A stretch of DNA of 9,945 nucleotides from UBA965 sp046303375 (GCA_046303375.1 JBKCGB010000187.1:1-9945); one strand, 5' to 3'. Positions 1 through 7,010 are shown, numbered from the stretch's first letter. A program made the numbers and translations. The notes: generated by a model from the sequence alone, not told the origin.

Positions 1-585
1 GACGCACGAAAGGCCAAGCTGGCGGGCAACAGCCTGGCGCCACTCCAGCGGGTCGACAGCAATCACCGTAATCCCCTGCATACGTGACAAAAGCCAGCTT
101 ACCAACAGCCCAACAATCCCCAGCCCCATCACCACCACTACCTCGCCGAGGGCAGGGCGCACATCGTGCACGATGGTGATGGCAGTTTCCATGTTGGCGG
201 CAAACAGGGCGGATTCGATGGCTACATCAGCAGGGATACGCTGTGCCTGCCCAGCAGGCACCTGGCACAACGACTGATGGGGATGGAGCACAAAGACGTG
301 ATCACCGCAGCGGTGGCTGGTCACGTTGGCACCCACCGCTACCACTTCACCGACTAGCGCATACCCATATTTGATGGGAAAGGCGAAGCTGCCGGCGAAC
401 GTGGACAAATCCAATGCCAGTGTCGCATCGACCTGACCACGATAGACGAGCATTTCGGTGCCATGACTGATGGCCGATTTGCGGGCACGCACGGTGACTG
501 CATCAGCAGCCAGCGGACCGATTTCTTCGGGGCGGAGTGCCACCTGGCGCGGCGCAAGCATCCACAGTGCGTGGGCTTCATGCAT
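1..585 (-). CDS. MDR-superfamily (zinc-type alcohol dehydrogenase-like) oxidoreductase, C-terminus cut off by window edge
   Basis: The first 195 codons of a medium-chain dehydrogenase/reductase are visible, and the reading frame runs off base 1 without a stop. Residues 24-150 look like the GroES-like catalytic domain, including SHGTEMLVYRGQ at about 40-51 and YGYALVGEVVAVGANV at 73-88. The Rossmann fold begins with GLGIVG at 154-159, and an acidic residue at the end of the next strand (VDP, about 177-179) suggests NAD(H) rather than NADP(H). The usual catalytic zinc ligands are not where a classical alcohol dehydrogenase has them: Ser-His-Gly-Thr-Glu replaces the Cys-x-x-Gly/Ser motif, and Tyr-Gly-Tyr replaces Gly-His-Glu. 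It therefore belongs to a zinc-poor MDR branch of the kind that includes BchC-like enzymes. The ATG at 585 overlaps the stop of the reductase gene by 8 nt (ATGCATGA), implying translational coupling. By context it would act on a pterin or related intermediate, which is inference. Confidence 0.85.
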   Translation of the reverse strand, partial: MHEAHALWMLAPRQVALRPEEIGPLAADAVTVRARKSAISHGTEMLVYRGQVDATLALDLSTFAGSFAFPIKYGYALVGEVVAVGANVTSHRCGDHVFVLHPHQSLCQVPAGQAQRIPADVAIESALFAANMETAITIVHDVRPALGEVVVVMGLGIVGLLVSWLLSRMQGITVIAVDPLEWRQAVARQLGLSCV

Positions 586-1237
586 GGCTCACCGTCGCTT
601 CGATCCAAATATCGTCGCCACACTGTGATAGCTGAATATCGTGGAACATGAGTGCATCGTGCATGGTTGTGATACCGATATCCGCAATGGCTGGAATCCC
701 CTGCCCGAGGAGTTTGGGTGCAATGGTGACCGCGATGCGATCAACACAACGCGCACGCAACATGCTGGCAATCAGGCGACTCCCCCCTTCGAGCATCAGC
801 GTGCGCACGCCACGGCTTGCCAACTGGTGCAACAGCGGCAGCATGGCAAAACTCCCGTCGTCACCCACTGGTTGTGGAATGAGTGTCGCACCACACGATA
901 CCAGTGCGTGTTGGCGTGCTGATGGCGCATGGGGGTCACACACCAGCCAGGTATGGGTGGCGGCTCCATCGGCGAGCACGGCGGCAGTCAGCGGGGTGCG
1001 CAAATTGCGATCCACCACAATCCGCAACGGGTCTGGACCTGTCACATGGCGCACCGTCAGGGATGGATTATCGGCGAGAACGGTACCGATCCCCACCATG
1101 ATGGCATCGTGTTGGGCACGGAGCTGATGGGTGCGCACCAACGAGGCTGCGCCGCTAATCCAGCGCGACGTGCCATCGGCGGCCGCAATGCGCCCATCGA
1201 GGGTCTGCGCATAGGCGAGAGTCACCAGCGGGCGCAT
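578..1237 (-). CDS. Stand-alone RibD C-terminal/DHFR-like reductase
   Basis: A 219-aa protein matching the reductase half of RibD, the DHFR-fold domain that reduces diaminopyrimidine ribosyl phosphate with NADPH. Visible family signatures are RPLVTLAYAQTLDGRIA (2-18), SRWISG (24-29), HDAIMVGIGTVLADNPSLTVR (43-63), PLRIVVD (70-76), the cofactor-loop motif LEGGSRLIASMLRA (149-162) and APKLLGQG (173-180). The N-terminal deaminase domain of bifunctional RibD is absent, and the length equals one reductase domain. The start at 1237 was chosen because its ATG overlaps the folB stop as TGATG and the RibD-like homology begins at the second residue; the frame is open upstream to 1327 but that part has no family similarity. 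Sandwiched between folB and an MDR dehydrogenase, it may reduce a dihydropterin or dihydrofolate instead of a riboflavin precursor. A RibD-domain protein with DHFR activity is known in mycobacteria (Rv2671). The family is certain, the substrate is not. Confidence 0.9.
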   Translation of the reverse strand: MRPLVTLAYAQTLDGRIAAADGTSRWISGAASLVRTHQLRAQHDAIMVGIGTVLADNPSLTVRHVTGPDPLRIVVDRNLRTPLTAAVLADGAATHTWLVCDPHAPSARQHALVSCGATLIPQPVGDDGSFAMLPLLHQLASRGVRTLMLEGGSRLIASMLRARCVDRIAVTIAPKLLGQGIPAIADIGITTMHDALMFHDIQLSQCGDDIWIEATVSHA

Positions 1238-1599
1238 CAACGGCTCCGTTCGATAATGACTGCAGAGCCACGCAAGACGGTATCGCCGAGCCGCACCCAC
1301 GGTTTGGCAACACGCACCTGCACCCACAGCACCTGCACCGTATCAGACAAAATCTGCTGGGCGATGGCTTCCGCCACCGCTTCGGTGAGTTTGTAGGCGG
1401 GGCCTTCGACGACGGCTTTGGCGATGGCAAAAAAGCGCGAATAGTCGACCCCTTGCGTCAAATCATCGGCTTGGGCGGCGGCACGCAAGTCGACGCCCAC
1501 GGTCACATCCACATCAAAGCGTTGCCCGAGGGTGGTTTCTTCGGGACGTGTGCCGTGGTACCCAAAAAACTGCATGCCTTCGAGTACGATGCGATCCAT
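1237..1599 (-). CDS. folB: Dihydroneopterin aldolase
   Basis: A 120-aa protein of normal length for FolB, which converts 7,8-dihydroneopterin to 6-hydroxymethyl-7,8-dihydropterin and glycolaldehyde in tetrahydrofolate synthesis (often also epimerising to dihydromonapterin). It is a cytosolic octamer in characterised members. The N-terminal LEGMQFFGYHGTRPEE (6-21) is the family signature. Candidate active-site residues are all present: Glu20/21 in RPEE, Tyr53 in GVDYSRF, Glu73 in YKLTEAVAEAIA (pterin anchor), and Lys99 in VRVAKP. The start ATG at 1599 lies 5 nt after the methyltransferase stop, and AAAGGA inside the end of that gene provides the ribosome-binding site. Its stop overlaps the downstream ATG by one base. 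It is thus the middle of a four-gene minus-strand operon with two oxidoreductases. FolB paralogues can work in other pterin routes, so classical folate synthesis is likely but not proven here. Confidence 0.93.
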   Translation of the reverse strand: MDRIVLEGMQFFGYHGTRPEETTLGQRFDVDVTVGVDLRAAAQADDLTQGVDYSRFFAIAKAVVEGPAYKLTEAVAEAIAQQILSDTVQVLWVQVRVAKPWVRLGDTVLRGSAVIIERSR

Positions 1600-1604
1600 A
1601 GCAG

Positions 1605-2453
1605 TTAGTCCTTTGTGGCAACCACACCGTAGAGGAGTGGCATTGCGGGAATATGTGGGGGTGCGACCATGCGGCGCCCGGGTAATTCGACCATGTCGTG
1701 AAATGGGCGCTCACCGTTACAAAAGAGGTATTCATCGAGCCGCGTGATGCGTAACCCGGCCATGGCCAAGGCCGTCACCACTTCACCGACACCCCACTGA
1801 AAGAGGTGGCACGGCTCGGGATTGACGAAATCAGTCACTCCCGTGGCAAAACCGGTGGGAGTCAACCCGCCACCTGAGGCGGCCACATAATCACCCACAC
1901 CATCGATGGTCAATTGCCGCCCCCCCATCGGGTAGGCGCGGTGGAGCTGCCACTGGGCGTCAAACATGTTGGATGTGGGATGAAACTCCACGAGCACAAA
2001 GCGCCCTTGTGGGTCGAGGATGCGCGCAATTCCGTTGGCCCATGCCTGCAAGTCGTTGAGCCAGCAGATCGTGCCATATGACGCATAGACACGCGCAAAG
2101 GTAGCGGGCGTGGTAGCGAAATAGTCGTAAATATCGGATTGAATGAACGTAGCAGCGATAGCGCTTGCTGCAGCCCATTGGCGTGCCTGAGCCACGGCAG
2201 CACTGCTAATATCGACGCCAGTAACATGCGCACCGTGATTGGCAAGACTGAGAGTATCGAGACCAGTATTGCACATCAAGTGGATGAGTGAGCATCCCTG
2301 TACATCACCAAGGAGGGCGCGTTCTTCGGGAAAGAGTGCGCTACCACCGGCCCGCAAAAAAGCCGGAACATCGTGATGGTGACTCGCATGTGCGGGGACT
2401 ACCGCATCCCATGAACGTTGATTCTGTTGTCGCAATGTACGTGCATCATTCAT
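1605..2453 (-). CDS. Class I SAM-dependent methyltransferase
   Basis: A 282-aa protein. Residues 56-81 carry the SAM-binding motif I region in the variant form LIHLMCNTGLDTLSLA followed by GAHVTGVDIS, where Asp81 would bind the SAM ribose. A second acidic motif, QSDIYDYF (105-112), and a post-motif II strand with RFVLVEFHP (151-159) complete the Rossmann core. The C-terminal third is probably a substrate cap or dimerisation part. The ATG at 2453 was chosen because recognisable methyltransferase sequence (ARTLRQQNQRSWDAVV) starts right after it. The frame stays open upstream, but that stretch covers the divergent promoter region and reads like non-coding sequence. No strong Shine-Dalgarno site precedes it. 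It is the first gene of the minus-strand run, 5 nt before folB, so it may methylate the pterin product or an unrelated small molecule. The family does not predict a substrate. Confidence 0.87.
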   Translation of the reverse strand: MNDARTLRQQNQRSWDAVVPAHASHHHDVPAFLRAGGSALFPEERALLGDVQGCSLIHLMCNTGLDTLSLANHGAHVTGVDISSAAVAQARQWAAASAIAATFIQSDIYDYFATTPATFARVYASYGTICWLNDLQAWANGIARILDPQGRFVLVEFHPTSNMFDAQWQLHRAYPMGGRQLTIDGVGDYVAASGGGLTPTGFATGVTDFVNPEPCHLFQWGVGEVVTALAMAGLRITRLDEYLFCNGERPFHDMVELPGRRMVAPPHIPAMPLLYGVVATKD

Positions 2454-2572
2454 GATGGCAATGTTTTCTACTTGGTCGCATATCAAACACTTAAATATAC
2501 GATGGCAAGGCAGAATTAGATGTATATACCAGATGCATATCGTTGCATGAGTGCAGATAGCCGTTGCGTTTT
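2454..2572. other. Divergent intergenic region, left part
   Basis: This AT-richer stretch separates the methyltransferase (minus) from the glycosyltransferase (plus). On the minus strand a TATATT hexamer near 2495-2500 could serve as the -10 of the methyltransferase operon, but no convincing -35 stands at proper spacing. A small inverted repeat, ATGCA at 2533-2537 and TGCAT at 2544-2548, lies about 25 bases before the plus-strand -10 and could be a weak operator or chance. No RNA gene or coding potential is visible. Confidence 0.4.
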
Positions 2573-2581
2573 TGTTATAAT
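2573..2581 (+). promoter_or_regulatory. Extended -10 promoter for the glycosyltransferase gene
   Basis: TGTTATAAT is a perfect extended -10 element (TGn followed by consensus TATAAT at 2576-2581). No good -35 hexamer is present 16-18 nt upstream, which is typical of promoters that rely on the extended -10. Transcription would begin near 2588, giving a leader of about 41 nt to the ATG at 2629. Confidence 0.6.
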
Positions 2582-2628
2582 TGACACGTTCATGGGCGGT
2601 ATCAGACCAAGCAAGAGTGTATAACAAC

Positions 2629-4659
2629 ATGGATTCAACACCACGATTTTTCACACGGCTACGCCTCTTTTTGCAGCAGGCATTTGCGCCTGACACACAG
2701 CGGCCAACGATTGATGCGCCCGACCAATCACGTATGGCACAGCGTATTACGGTGGTGGTGAGTATCGTCTTGTTTGCTATCGCATACTGGGTACGCTATC
2801 CGACTATCGCCTTTGCTTTGCCGTATGTGCCGTACGTAGACGAGCCCTATGTGGTTGACCTAGCGTTCCGCGGGTTGCGTGAACAGACCTGGTTAGCGAC
2901 TAGTTTCTGGCGCCCACACCTCAATCTGTATACGGTGATGCTGGCCGTCATCGTTGACACCCAGATTCATGCCATCGACTGGAGCACATTACCCGTTGAT
3001 ACAGATCGGGTAACTGCCCTGGTTACGCCATACATTGCGGCACGTACGTTGTATGCGGCATTTGGTGCTACTACTGTGGTGCTCGTCTACCACTGGGCCA
3101 CACTGATGTTCCCACGGTGGATTGCCTTTGTGGTGGCATTTACCATGGCATTCATGAGCTTCCACATCATCTTTAGTGGATTATTGACACCCGATATTCT
3201 GACGAGTTTGGTGTGTACCATATTTTTTTATGTGGCAACCAAATATGAACAACACCCCAAACGGCGGTATATTGATATCATGGCGTTTGTTGCCGGGGTA
3301 GGCACGAGTGGCAAATACAACTTTGCAGCCTTGTTTGTGGTGCTGTGCTTTCTGATTTGGCGCGGATCCCCTGCCTACCGGACCTGGCCAGTCGTATTTC
3401 GTAGTTTGCTCTTCACGATGCTGGGATTTTTCCTAATCACGCCGAGTATTTTGATTCATATTCCGACATTTGTGCGTGATTTTGTATTTGAATTCTTTGC
3501 CTATCATGAAAACACCACTGTGGATAATGGCTATTCAGGGCGATTCCGTATCGATTTGTACCTAGAATTCTTTAGCAACATCGTGCTGGTATCCGCAGTA
3601 TTTTCGGCGCTATTGTTTGGGATTGTGACGCTACAACGACAACGAATTGCGCTTCAAGCCGGGTTGTTGTTGCTGGCGATTCAGCTCTGTTTCTTTTTGT
3701 CGGCCAGCTATCACTTCCCACGCAACTTTGTCTTTTTTATACCGATTGCGCTGATGGTGAGTTTTTGGGGCATCCGCACCGTTTGTGTACAGCTCGCACA
3801 CGACATGCCCCAACGGACGCGTTGGATTACGATCGCAGAGGTGGCGTTGTATCTGCTCATCGTTGTACCTGCAGTGAGCGACGGCTACAAGACACGCGAT
3901 TACTTTACTCGTCCCTATTCGCTCAACGTACTCGACTCCATTGTGGGCGACACGCGACCACCGCATATCGTGGTGGGTGATTTCGAACCAACACGAGCGA
4001 GTGGCAAGCCGTGGCTGATTCCCGAACGACTCCATACTGACGCAGATGTTGCCGTCTGGCAGGCAGGTGGATTTGGGCGGTTTGTCTTTAACAGCAAGTT
4101 GTTTGCCGACCCCAAACCGAGTCACGTGATTACCCATCAACACATTGACGGAGACCGTGACGGCGGCAGTGGTTGGCCATTTGACCTGATTGTGACCGAT
4201 GTGCGCAAGACGCTTTCGGTTATCGGCAGTCCGATGAGCACCAAATTCGGCGTCGATGTGCTCGGTGTGCGCATCGGGCGTGGTGAAATGCGCTCACGAT
4301 TGACACCACTCGATACCAGCACACAGTTGCCCAACAACGACCAGCCCATTTTGATTAACGTGTATCTTGACACGACACAGACGCCCGTGTATCCCGAGGC
4401 ATTGTTGTTTGTGCATCTCTTGGATGCCAACCAACAAAAAGTCACACAACGAGACACACCGCCCGTCGACTACTATCCACTGTCACAGTGGCAAGCAGGA
4501 GATTTTGTCATCGCCATGGGTGATTTACCCGTAGCCGCACTTGCGCCCGGTACCTATCAACTCAGCATCGGCTTCTACGAGCCAGTCATTGGTCAGCTTC
4601 TGCCCATTGTGAACAGTCCGGATGGGACTTATCGGGTGACGTTCACCATTGCTGAATAA
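2629..4659 (+). CDS. Membrane glycosyltransferase, family 39/PMT-ArnT (GT-C) type, with C-terminal beta-rich domain
   Basis: A 676-aa polytopic membrane protein. The first transmembrane helix is at about 40-57, followed by an outward loop with PYVDEPYVVD (68-77), the acidic pair Asp71-Glu72 being the hallmark catalytic/metal site of GT-C enzymes that use polyprenyl-phosphate sugars. About ten further hydrophobic helices run to residue 415. A non-membrane C-terminal portion (about 420-676) follows, ending in a predicted beta-sandwich with LLFVHLLDANQQKVTQRD and GTYQLSIGFYEP segments; I associate similar tails with GT39 proteins of Chloroflexota. It probably transfers a sugar from a lipid carrier to an extracytoplasmic acceptor. 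The ATG at 2629 was preferred over an in-frame TTG at 2581, because that TTG overlaps the -10 element. It stands alone behind its own promoter, with 94 nt to the next gene. Donor and acceptor cannot be deduced. Confidence 0.82.
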   Translation: MDSTPRFFTRLRLFLQQAFAPDTQRPTIDAPDQSRMAQRITVVVSIVLFAIAYWVRYPTIAFALPYVPYVDEPYVVDLAFRGLREQTWLATSFWRPHLNLYTVMLAVIVDTQIHAIDWSTLPVDTDRVTALVTPYIAARTLYAAFGATTVVLVYHWATLMFPRWIAFVVAFTMAFMSFHIIFSGLLTPDILTSLVCTIFFYVATKYEQHPKRRYIDIMAFVAGVGTSGKYNFAALFVVLCFLIWRGSPAYRTWPVVFRSLLFTMLGFFLITPSILIHIPTFVRDFVFEFFAYHENTTVDNGYSGRFRIDLYLEFFSNIVLVSAVFSALLFGIVTLQRQRIALQAGLLLLAIQLCFFLSASYHFPRNFVFFIPIALMVSFWGIRTVCVQLAHDMPQRTRWITIAEVALYLLIVVPAVSDGYKTRDYFTRPYSLNVLDSIVGDTRPPHIVVGDFEPTRASGKPWLIPERLHTDADVAVWQAGGFGRFVFNSKLFADPKPSHVITHQHIDGDRDGGSGWPFDLIVTDVRKTLSVIGSPMSTKFGVDVLGVRIGRGEMRSRLTPLDTSTQLPNNDQPILINVYLDTTQTPVYPEALLFVHLLDANQQKVTQRDTPPVDYYPLSQWQAGDFVIAMGDLPVAALAPGTYQLSIGFYEPVIGQLLPIVNSPDGTYRVTFTIAE

Positions 4660-4702
4660 CCGCCATGTACGCACAGACACGTGAACCCTAGGCACTATCA
4701 GG

Positions 4703-4708
4703 TATAAT
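4703..4708 (+). promoter_or_regulatory. -10 element of the dioxygenase-desaturase operon
   Basis: A consensus TATAAT lies 45 nt before the ATG at 4754, in the only gap (94 nt) between the glycosyltransferase and the dioxygenase. The best -35 candidate, GTGAAC at 4681-4686 with a 16-nt spacer, is poor. GGTATA occurs twice, 10 nt apart (4701-4706 and 4711-4716), overlapping the -10 and the likely start point, so it could be one helical-turn-spaced regulator site. Confidence 0.55.
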
Positions 4709-4739
4709 TGGGTATATCCCATTCGGTTCATTGCCACGC

Positions 4740-4746
4740 AAAGGAG
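4740..4746 (+). promoter_or_regulatory. Ribosome-binding site that sets the dioxygenase start
   Basis: AAAGGAG is a near-perfect Shine-Dalgarno sequence with 7 nt to the ATG at 4754. An in-frame TTG at 4748 is too close to be served by it, and a second ATG at 4757 is possible at 10 nt. Confidence 0.75.
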
Positions 4747-4753
4747 CTTGGAG

Positions 4754-5644
4754 ATGATGTTATCCGCAGATGCATTACGCACCTACCGTACCCAGTTTGA
4801 TCGGGATGGGTACACCATTGTACGCGGTTTGTTTAGTCTGGCAGAGATTGCTGACTATGTTGCGCATTTCATGGAGTTACGGCGGCAGGGTGCACACGAG
4901 GGTGATTTTGCTGGTGTGCCGATTCAGGGTGATGACGATCATACCCCAGACCCACTGCAACAATACCCACGCATGATTCACATGCACCGCTGGGATGGCA
5001 GGAGTCTGCGTTGGATGCTCGATGAGCGCATCAACACGGTGATGCAGGCCCTGCTCGACAAATCTCCATATGCGGTACAAACCATGCTTTACTTCAAACC
5101 ACCTGGGGCGCGGGGGCAAGCACTGCACCAAGATCAATACTACTTACGCGTGCAACCAGGGACATGCATGGCGGCATGGTTGGCACTCGACGACTGCGAC
5201 GAGGCCAACGGCTGTATGCAGGTGGTGCCCGGCAGTCAAAACCTCCCACTGCTGTGTACGGTGCCTGCAGACACGACGCAGAGTTTCACCGATATGATGG
5301 TGCCGGTACCGAGTGACATGCGCGTCGAGCCGGTCATTATGCGTGCTGGTGACGTCTTTTTCTTTAATGGGCAAGTCATCCATGGCAGCTTCCCCAATAC
5401 GTCCACTAACCGCTTTCGCCGGTCGTTGATTGGGCATTATATTGTGGGTGATGCTGAAAAAGTGGCCAAGTACTATCACCCCGTGCTCCGGATGGATGGC
5501 AGTGAAGTCAATCTCGGCGTCAGCAAATCAGGCGGTGCCTGTGGGGTGTGGGTCGACCGAGAAGGCCGTACCGTGGTTGAAATGCGTGACCCCAAAGCCC
5601 CTGTTGCCGTGGCTGATGGTGATGACCCACCGCTGATTGCGTAG
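4754..5644 (+). CDS. Phytanoyl-CoA dioxygenase (PhyH) family Fe(II)/2-oxoglutarate oxygenase
   Basis: A 296-aa protein of typical PhyH-family length. These cytosolic enzymes hydroxylate a C-H bond using Fe(II), O2 and 2-oxoglutarate. The N-terminal pattern FDRDGYTIVRGLFSLAEI (15-32) is characteristic of the family. The iron-binding facial triad is visible as His125-x-Asp127 in ALHQDQYY and His210 in GQVIHGS, and Arg220 or Arg222 in NRFRRS would bind 2-oxoglutarate. The strand ANGCMQVVPGSQ (151-162) is also standard. The enzyme thus looks active. It opens an operon: a desaturase follows after 18 nt, then a RAM-domain protein. The family covers lipid, natural-product and osmolyte hydroxylases, so the substrate is open. 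Pairing with a membrane desaturase suggests a lipid or other hydrophobic substrate, which is inference. Confidence 0.9.
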   Translation: MMLSADALRTYRTQFDRDGYTIVRGLFSLAEIADYVAHFMELRRQGAHEGDFAGVPIQGDDDHTPDPLQQYPRMIHMHRWDGRSLRWMLDERINTVMQALLDKSPYAVQTMLYFKPPGARGQALHQDQYYLRVQPGTCMAAWLALDDCDEANGCMQVVPGSQNLPLLCTVPADTTQSFTDMMVPVPSDMRVEPVIMRAGDVFFFNGQVIHGSFPNTSTNRFRRSLIGHYIVGDAEKVAKYYHPVLRMDGSEVNLGVSKSGGACGVWVDREGRTVVEMRDPKAPVAVADGDDPPLIA

Positions 5645-5662
5645 ACACAAGGAGAGAGAATC

Positions 5663-6697
5663 ATGACCAATACACCAGACACACTCAGTGAGCCAATTGC
5701 GCAGTCGACGTTGCACTGGTACCGTGTGCCACTCGACCGTGCAGTGCTCGCCGAATTCAACCAACGCAGTGATGCGTGGGGCTTTGCGCAAACACTCGGG
5801 CATTTGGGCATCATTGTGGCCACCGGTGCGTTATCGTGGTATGCATCGCTGCACTGGGGCTGGCTGGCGCTGCTCGGCTGTCTGTTTTTGCACGGGACCG
5901 TCTATGCCTTTTTGCTCAACGCGTTTCATGAGTTTTGTCATAATACGGTCTTTAAAACGCGCGCACTCAACAAGTTTTTCTTGTTGTTTGTGAGTTTTAT
6001 TGGCGGGCTCAATCATGTCTATTTTTGGGCGAGCCATCAAGAGCATCACAAGTACACACTCCATCAACCAGACGACATGGAAGTCATTTTGCCCGTGGAA
6101 ATCACGCTCAAAAGCTTCATTACCACGGCATTCATTAATCCGCACGGCTTCATTGAGCGCTTCAAAAGTTGGATTATGCTCAGCCTGGGTCATTTCGAAA
6201 ACGACTGGCAACGTATCCTCTTTCCCGATAATAAACCAGCACGTCGACGCGAACTGATTAACTGGACACGTTTTTTGCTGGTCGGGCACACACTCATCAT
6301 CGCACAAGCCTTTTTCACTGGCTGGTGGATGCTGCCCGTGTTGATTACTGCGGCACCGTTTTATGGTGGGCTGTTGCTCTTTTTGTGCAACAACACGCAA
6401 CACGTCGGGCTCCGTGACGAAGTCGAGGACTACCGCTTGTGCACGCGCACCATCTACCTCAACCCGCTTGTGCAGTTCCTCTACTGGCACATGAACTACC
6501 ACATCGAGCATCACATGTATGCCGGCGTACCCTGCTACAAGCTGGCACGCCTGCATCGTGCCATCAAGCACGAGCTTCCCTACACCCCCAATGGGCTGTA
6601 TGAGACGTGGAGCATCATCATCGGCATTCTACGGCGCCAGAAGGCGGAGCCAGCCTATCAGTTTACACCTGAATTACCGCGCCCTGTGACCAGCTAA
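5663..6697 (+). CDS. Membrane di-iron fatty acid desaturase/hydroxylase family protein
   Basis: A 344-aa integral membrane protein with the three histidine boxes that bind the di-iron centre: HEFCH (89-93), HQEHH (125-129) and HIEHH (280-284), plus an extra His247 in NTQHVG. Hydrophobic pairs at about 45-85, 104-118 and 205-245 give the usual four-helix hairpin layout with boxes on the cytosolic face. A distinctive PDDMEVILPVE segment (136-146) follows box 2. Members insert a double bond or a hydroxyl into acyl chains or other hydrophobic substrates and need an electron donor; no ferredoxin or reductase gene is in the window. GGAGAGAG stands a few bases before the ATG at 5663, and the gene begins 18 nt after the dioxygenase, so both are co-expressed. 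Nothing looks truncated. Regiospecificity, or whether it is a hydroxylase or ketolase, cannot be read from sequence alone. Confidence 0.88.
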   Translation: MTNTPDTLSEPIAQSTLHWYRVPLDRAVLAEFNQRSDAWGFAQTLGHLGIIVATGALSWYASLHWGWLALLGCLFLHGTVYAFLLNAFHEFCHNTVFKTRALNKFFLLFVSFIGGLNHVYFWASHQEHHKYTLHQPDDMEVILPVEITLKSFITTAFINPHGFIERFKSWIMLSLGHFENDWQRILFPDNKPARRRELINWTRFLLVGHTLIIAQAFFTGWWMLPVLITAAPFYGGLLLFLCNNTQHVGLRDEVEDYRLCTRTIYLNPLVQFLYWHMNYHIEHHMYAGVPCYKLARLHRAIKHELPYTPNGLYETWSIIIGILRRQKAEPAYQFTPELPRPVTS

Positions 6698-6703
6698 CCA
6701 GCA

Positions 6704-6710
6704 GAGGGAG
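6704..6710 (+). promoter_or_regulatory. Ribosome-binding site that favours the second ATG
   Basis: GAGGGAG abuts the ATG at 6711 with no spacer but lies 6 nt from the in-frame ATG at 6717. The second ATG is therefore the better start. Confidence 0.65.
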
Positions 6711-6716
6711 ATGCGT

Positions 6717-6995
6717 ATGTTGACAGCATTTACCATGATCCAGGCACGCCCCGACGCCATCAAACGCGTGGCGCAGGCTATCGCCGAGTTACCACATGTT
6801 GCTGAAGTCTACAGTGTCACTGGTGAATGGGACATCATCGCCATCGTGCGCCTACAAGACTACGAAAAGCTGGCCGAAATTATCCCGGACGAGATTTCAC
6901 GTCTCGATGGGATCACCCGTACCAGCACCGTGTTGGCGTTCCGCCGCTTTTCGCCGAGTGACCTCGAAGCAGCCTGGACGGTCGGAATCGAATAA
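6717..6995 (+). CDS. Stand-alone RAM (Lrp/AsnC C-terminal) domain protein
   Basis: A 92-aa protein (94 aa if the ATG at 6711 is used) that corresponds to the ligand-binding alpha/beta sandwich of Lrp/AsnC regulators, with no helix-turn-helix. Recognisable parts are AFTMIQARPDAIKRVAQAIAE, the strand-turn VYSVTGEWDIIAIVR carrying the GxxD ligand-site pattern, and LDGITRTSTVLAFRRF. Stand-alone RAM proteins form dimers or larger rings and bind amino acids or other small effectors, sometimes by pairing with full-length Lrp proteins. It sits 19 nt downstream of the desaturase in the same operon and is followed by a terminator. Its place suggests sensing of a metabolite linked to the two oxygenases, or partnership with a regulator encoded elsewhere; neither is shown. 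It cannot bind DNA by itself in the Lrp manner. Confidence 0.87.
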   Translation: MLTAFTMIQARPDAIKRVAQAIAELPHVAEVYSVTGEWDIIAIVRLQDYEKLAEIIPDEISRLDGITRTSTVLAFRRFSPSDLEAAWTVGIE

Positions 6996-7010
6996 CAGAC
7001 ACCACCCACG

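Noticed and set aside
1..585. Assignment of the MDR protein as BchC (bacteriochlorophyll synthesis)
   Set aside because: The sequence shares the zinc-poor MDR pattern, but there are no photosynthesis genes near it and the neighbours are pterin-type enzymes; the C-terminus is missing.
648..1396. Plus-strand open frames (648-1127 and 929-1396) opposite the RibD-like and folB genes
   Set aside because: Both are antisense to clearly recognised proteins and their translations look like random composition.
2533..2548. ATGCA/TGCAT inverted repeat as a regulator operator
   Set aside because: Five-base arms are short enough to occur by chance in this AT-rich stretch.
2454..2696. An 81-codon N-terminal extension of the methyltransferase frame
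   Set aside because: It crosses the divergent promoter and the start of the glycosyltransferase gene, reads like translated non-coding sequence, and the family similarity begins at the ATG at 2453.
3631..4143. A 170-codon minus-strand frame opposite the glycosyltransferase
   Set aside because: It has no family similarity or Shine-Dalgarno site and lies inside a convincing membrane protein gene.
4748..4753. TTG at 4748 as the dioxygenase start
   Set aside because: It is only one base from the Shine-Dalgarno sequence, whereas the ATG at 4754 has ideal spacing.
5831..6571. A 246-codon open frame on the minus strand opposite the desaturase gene
   Set aside because: It is fully antisense to a gene with three intact histidine boxes, has no recognisable domain or ribosome-binding site, and arises from the codon pattern of the real gene.
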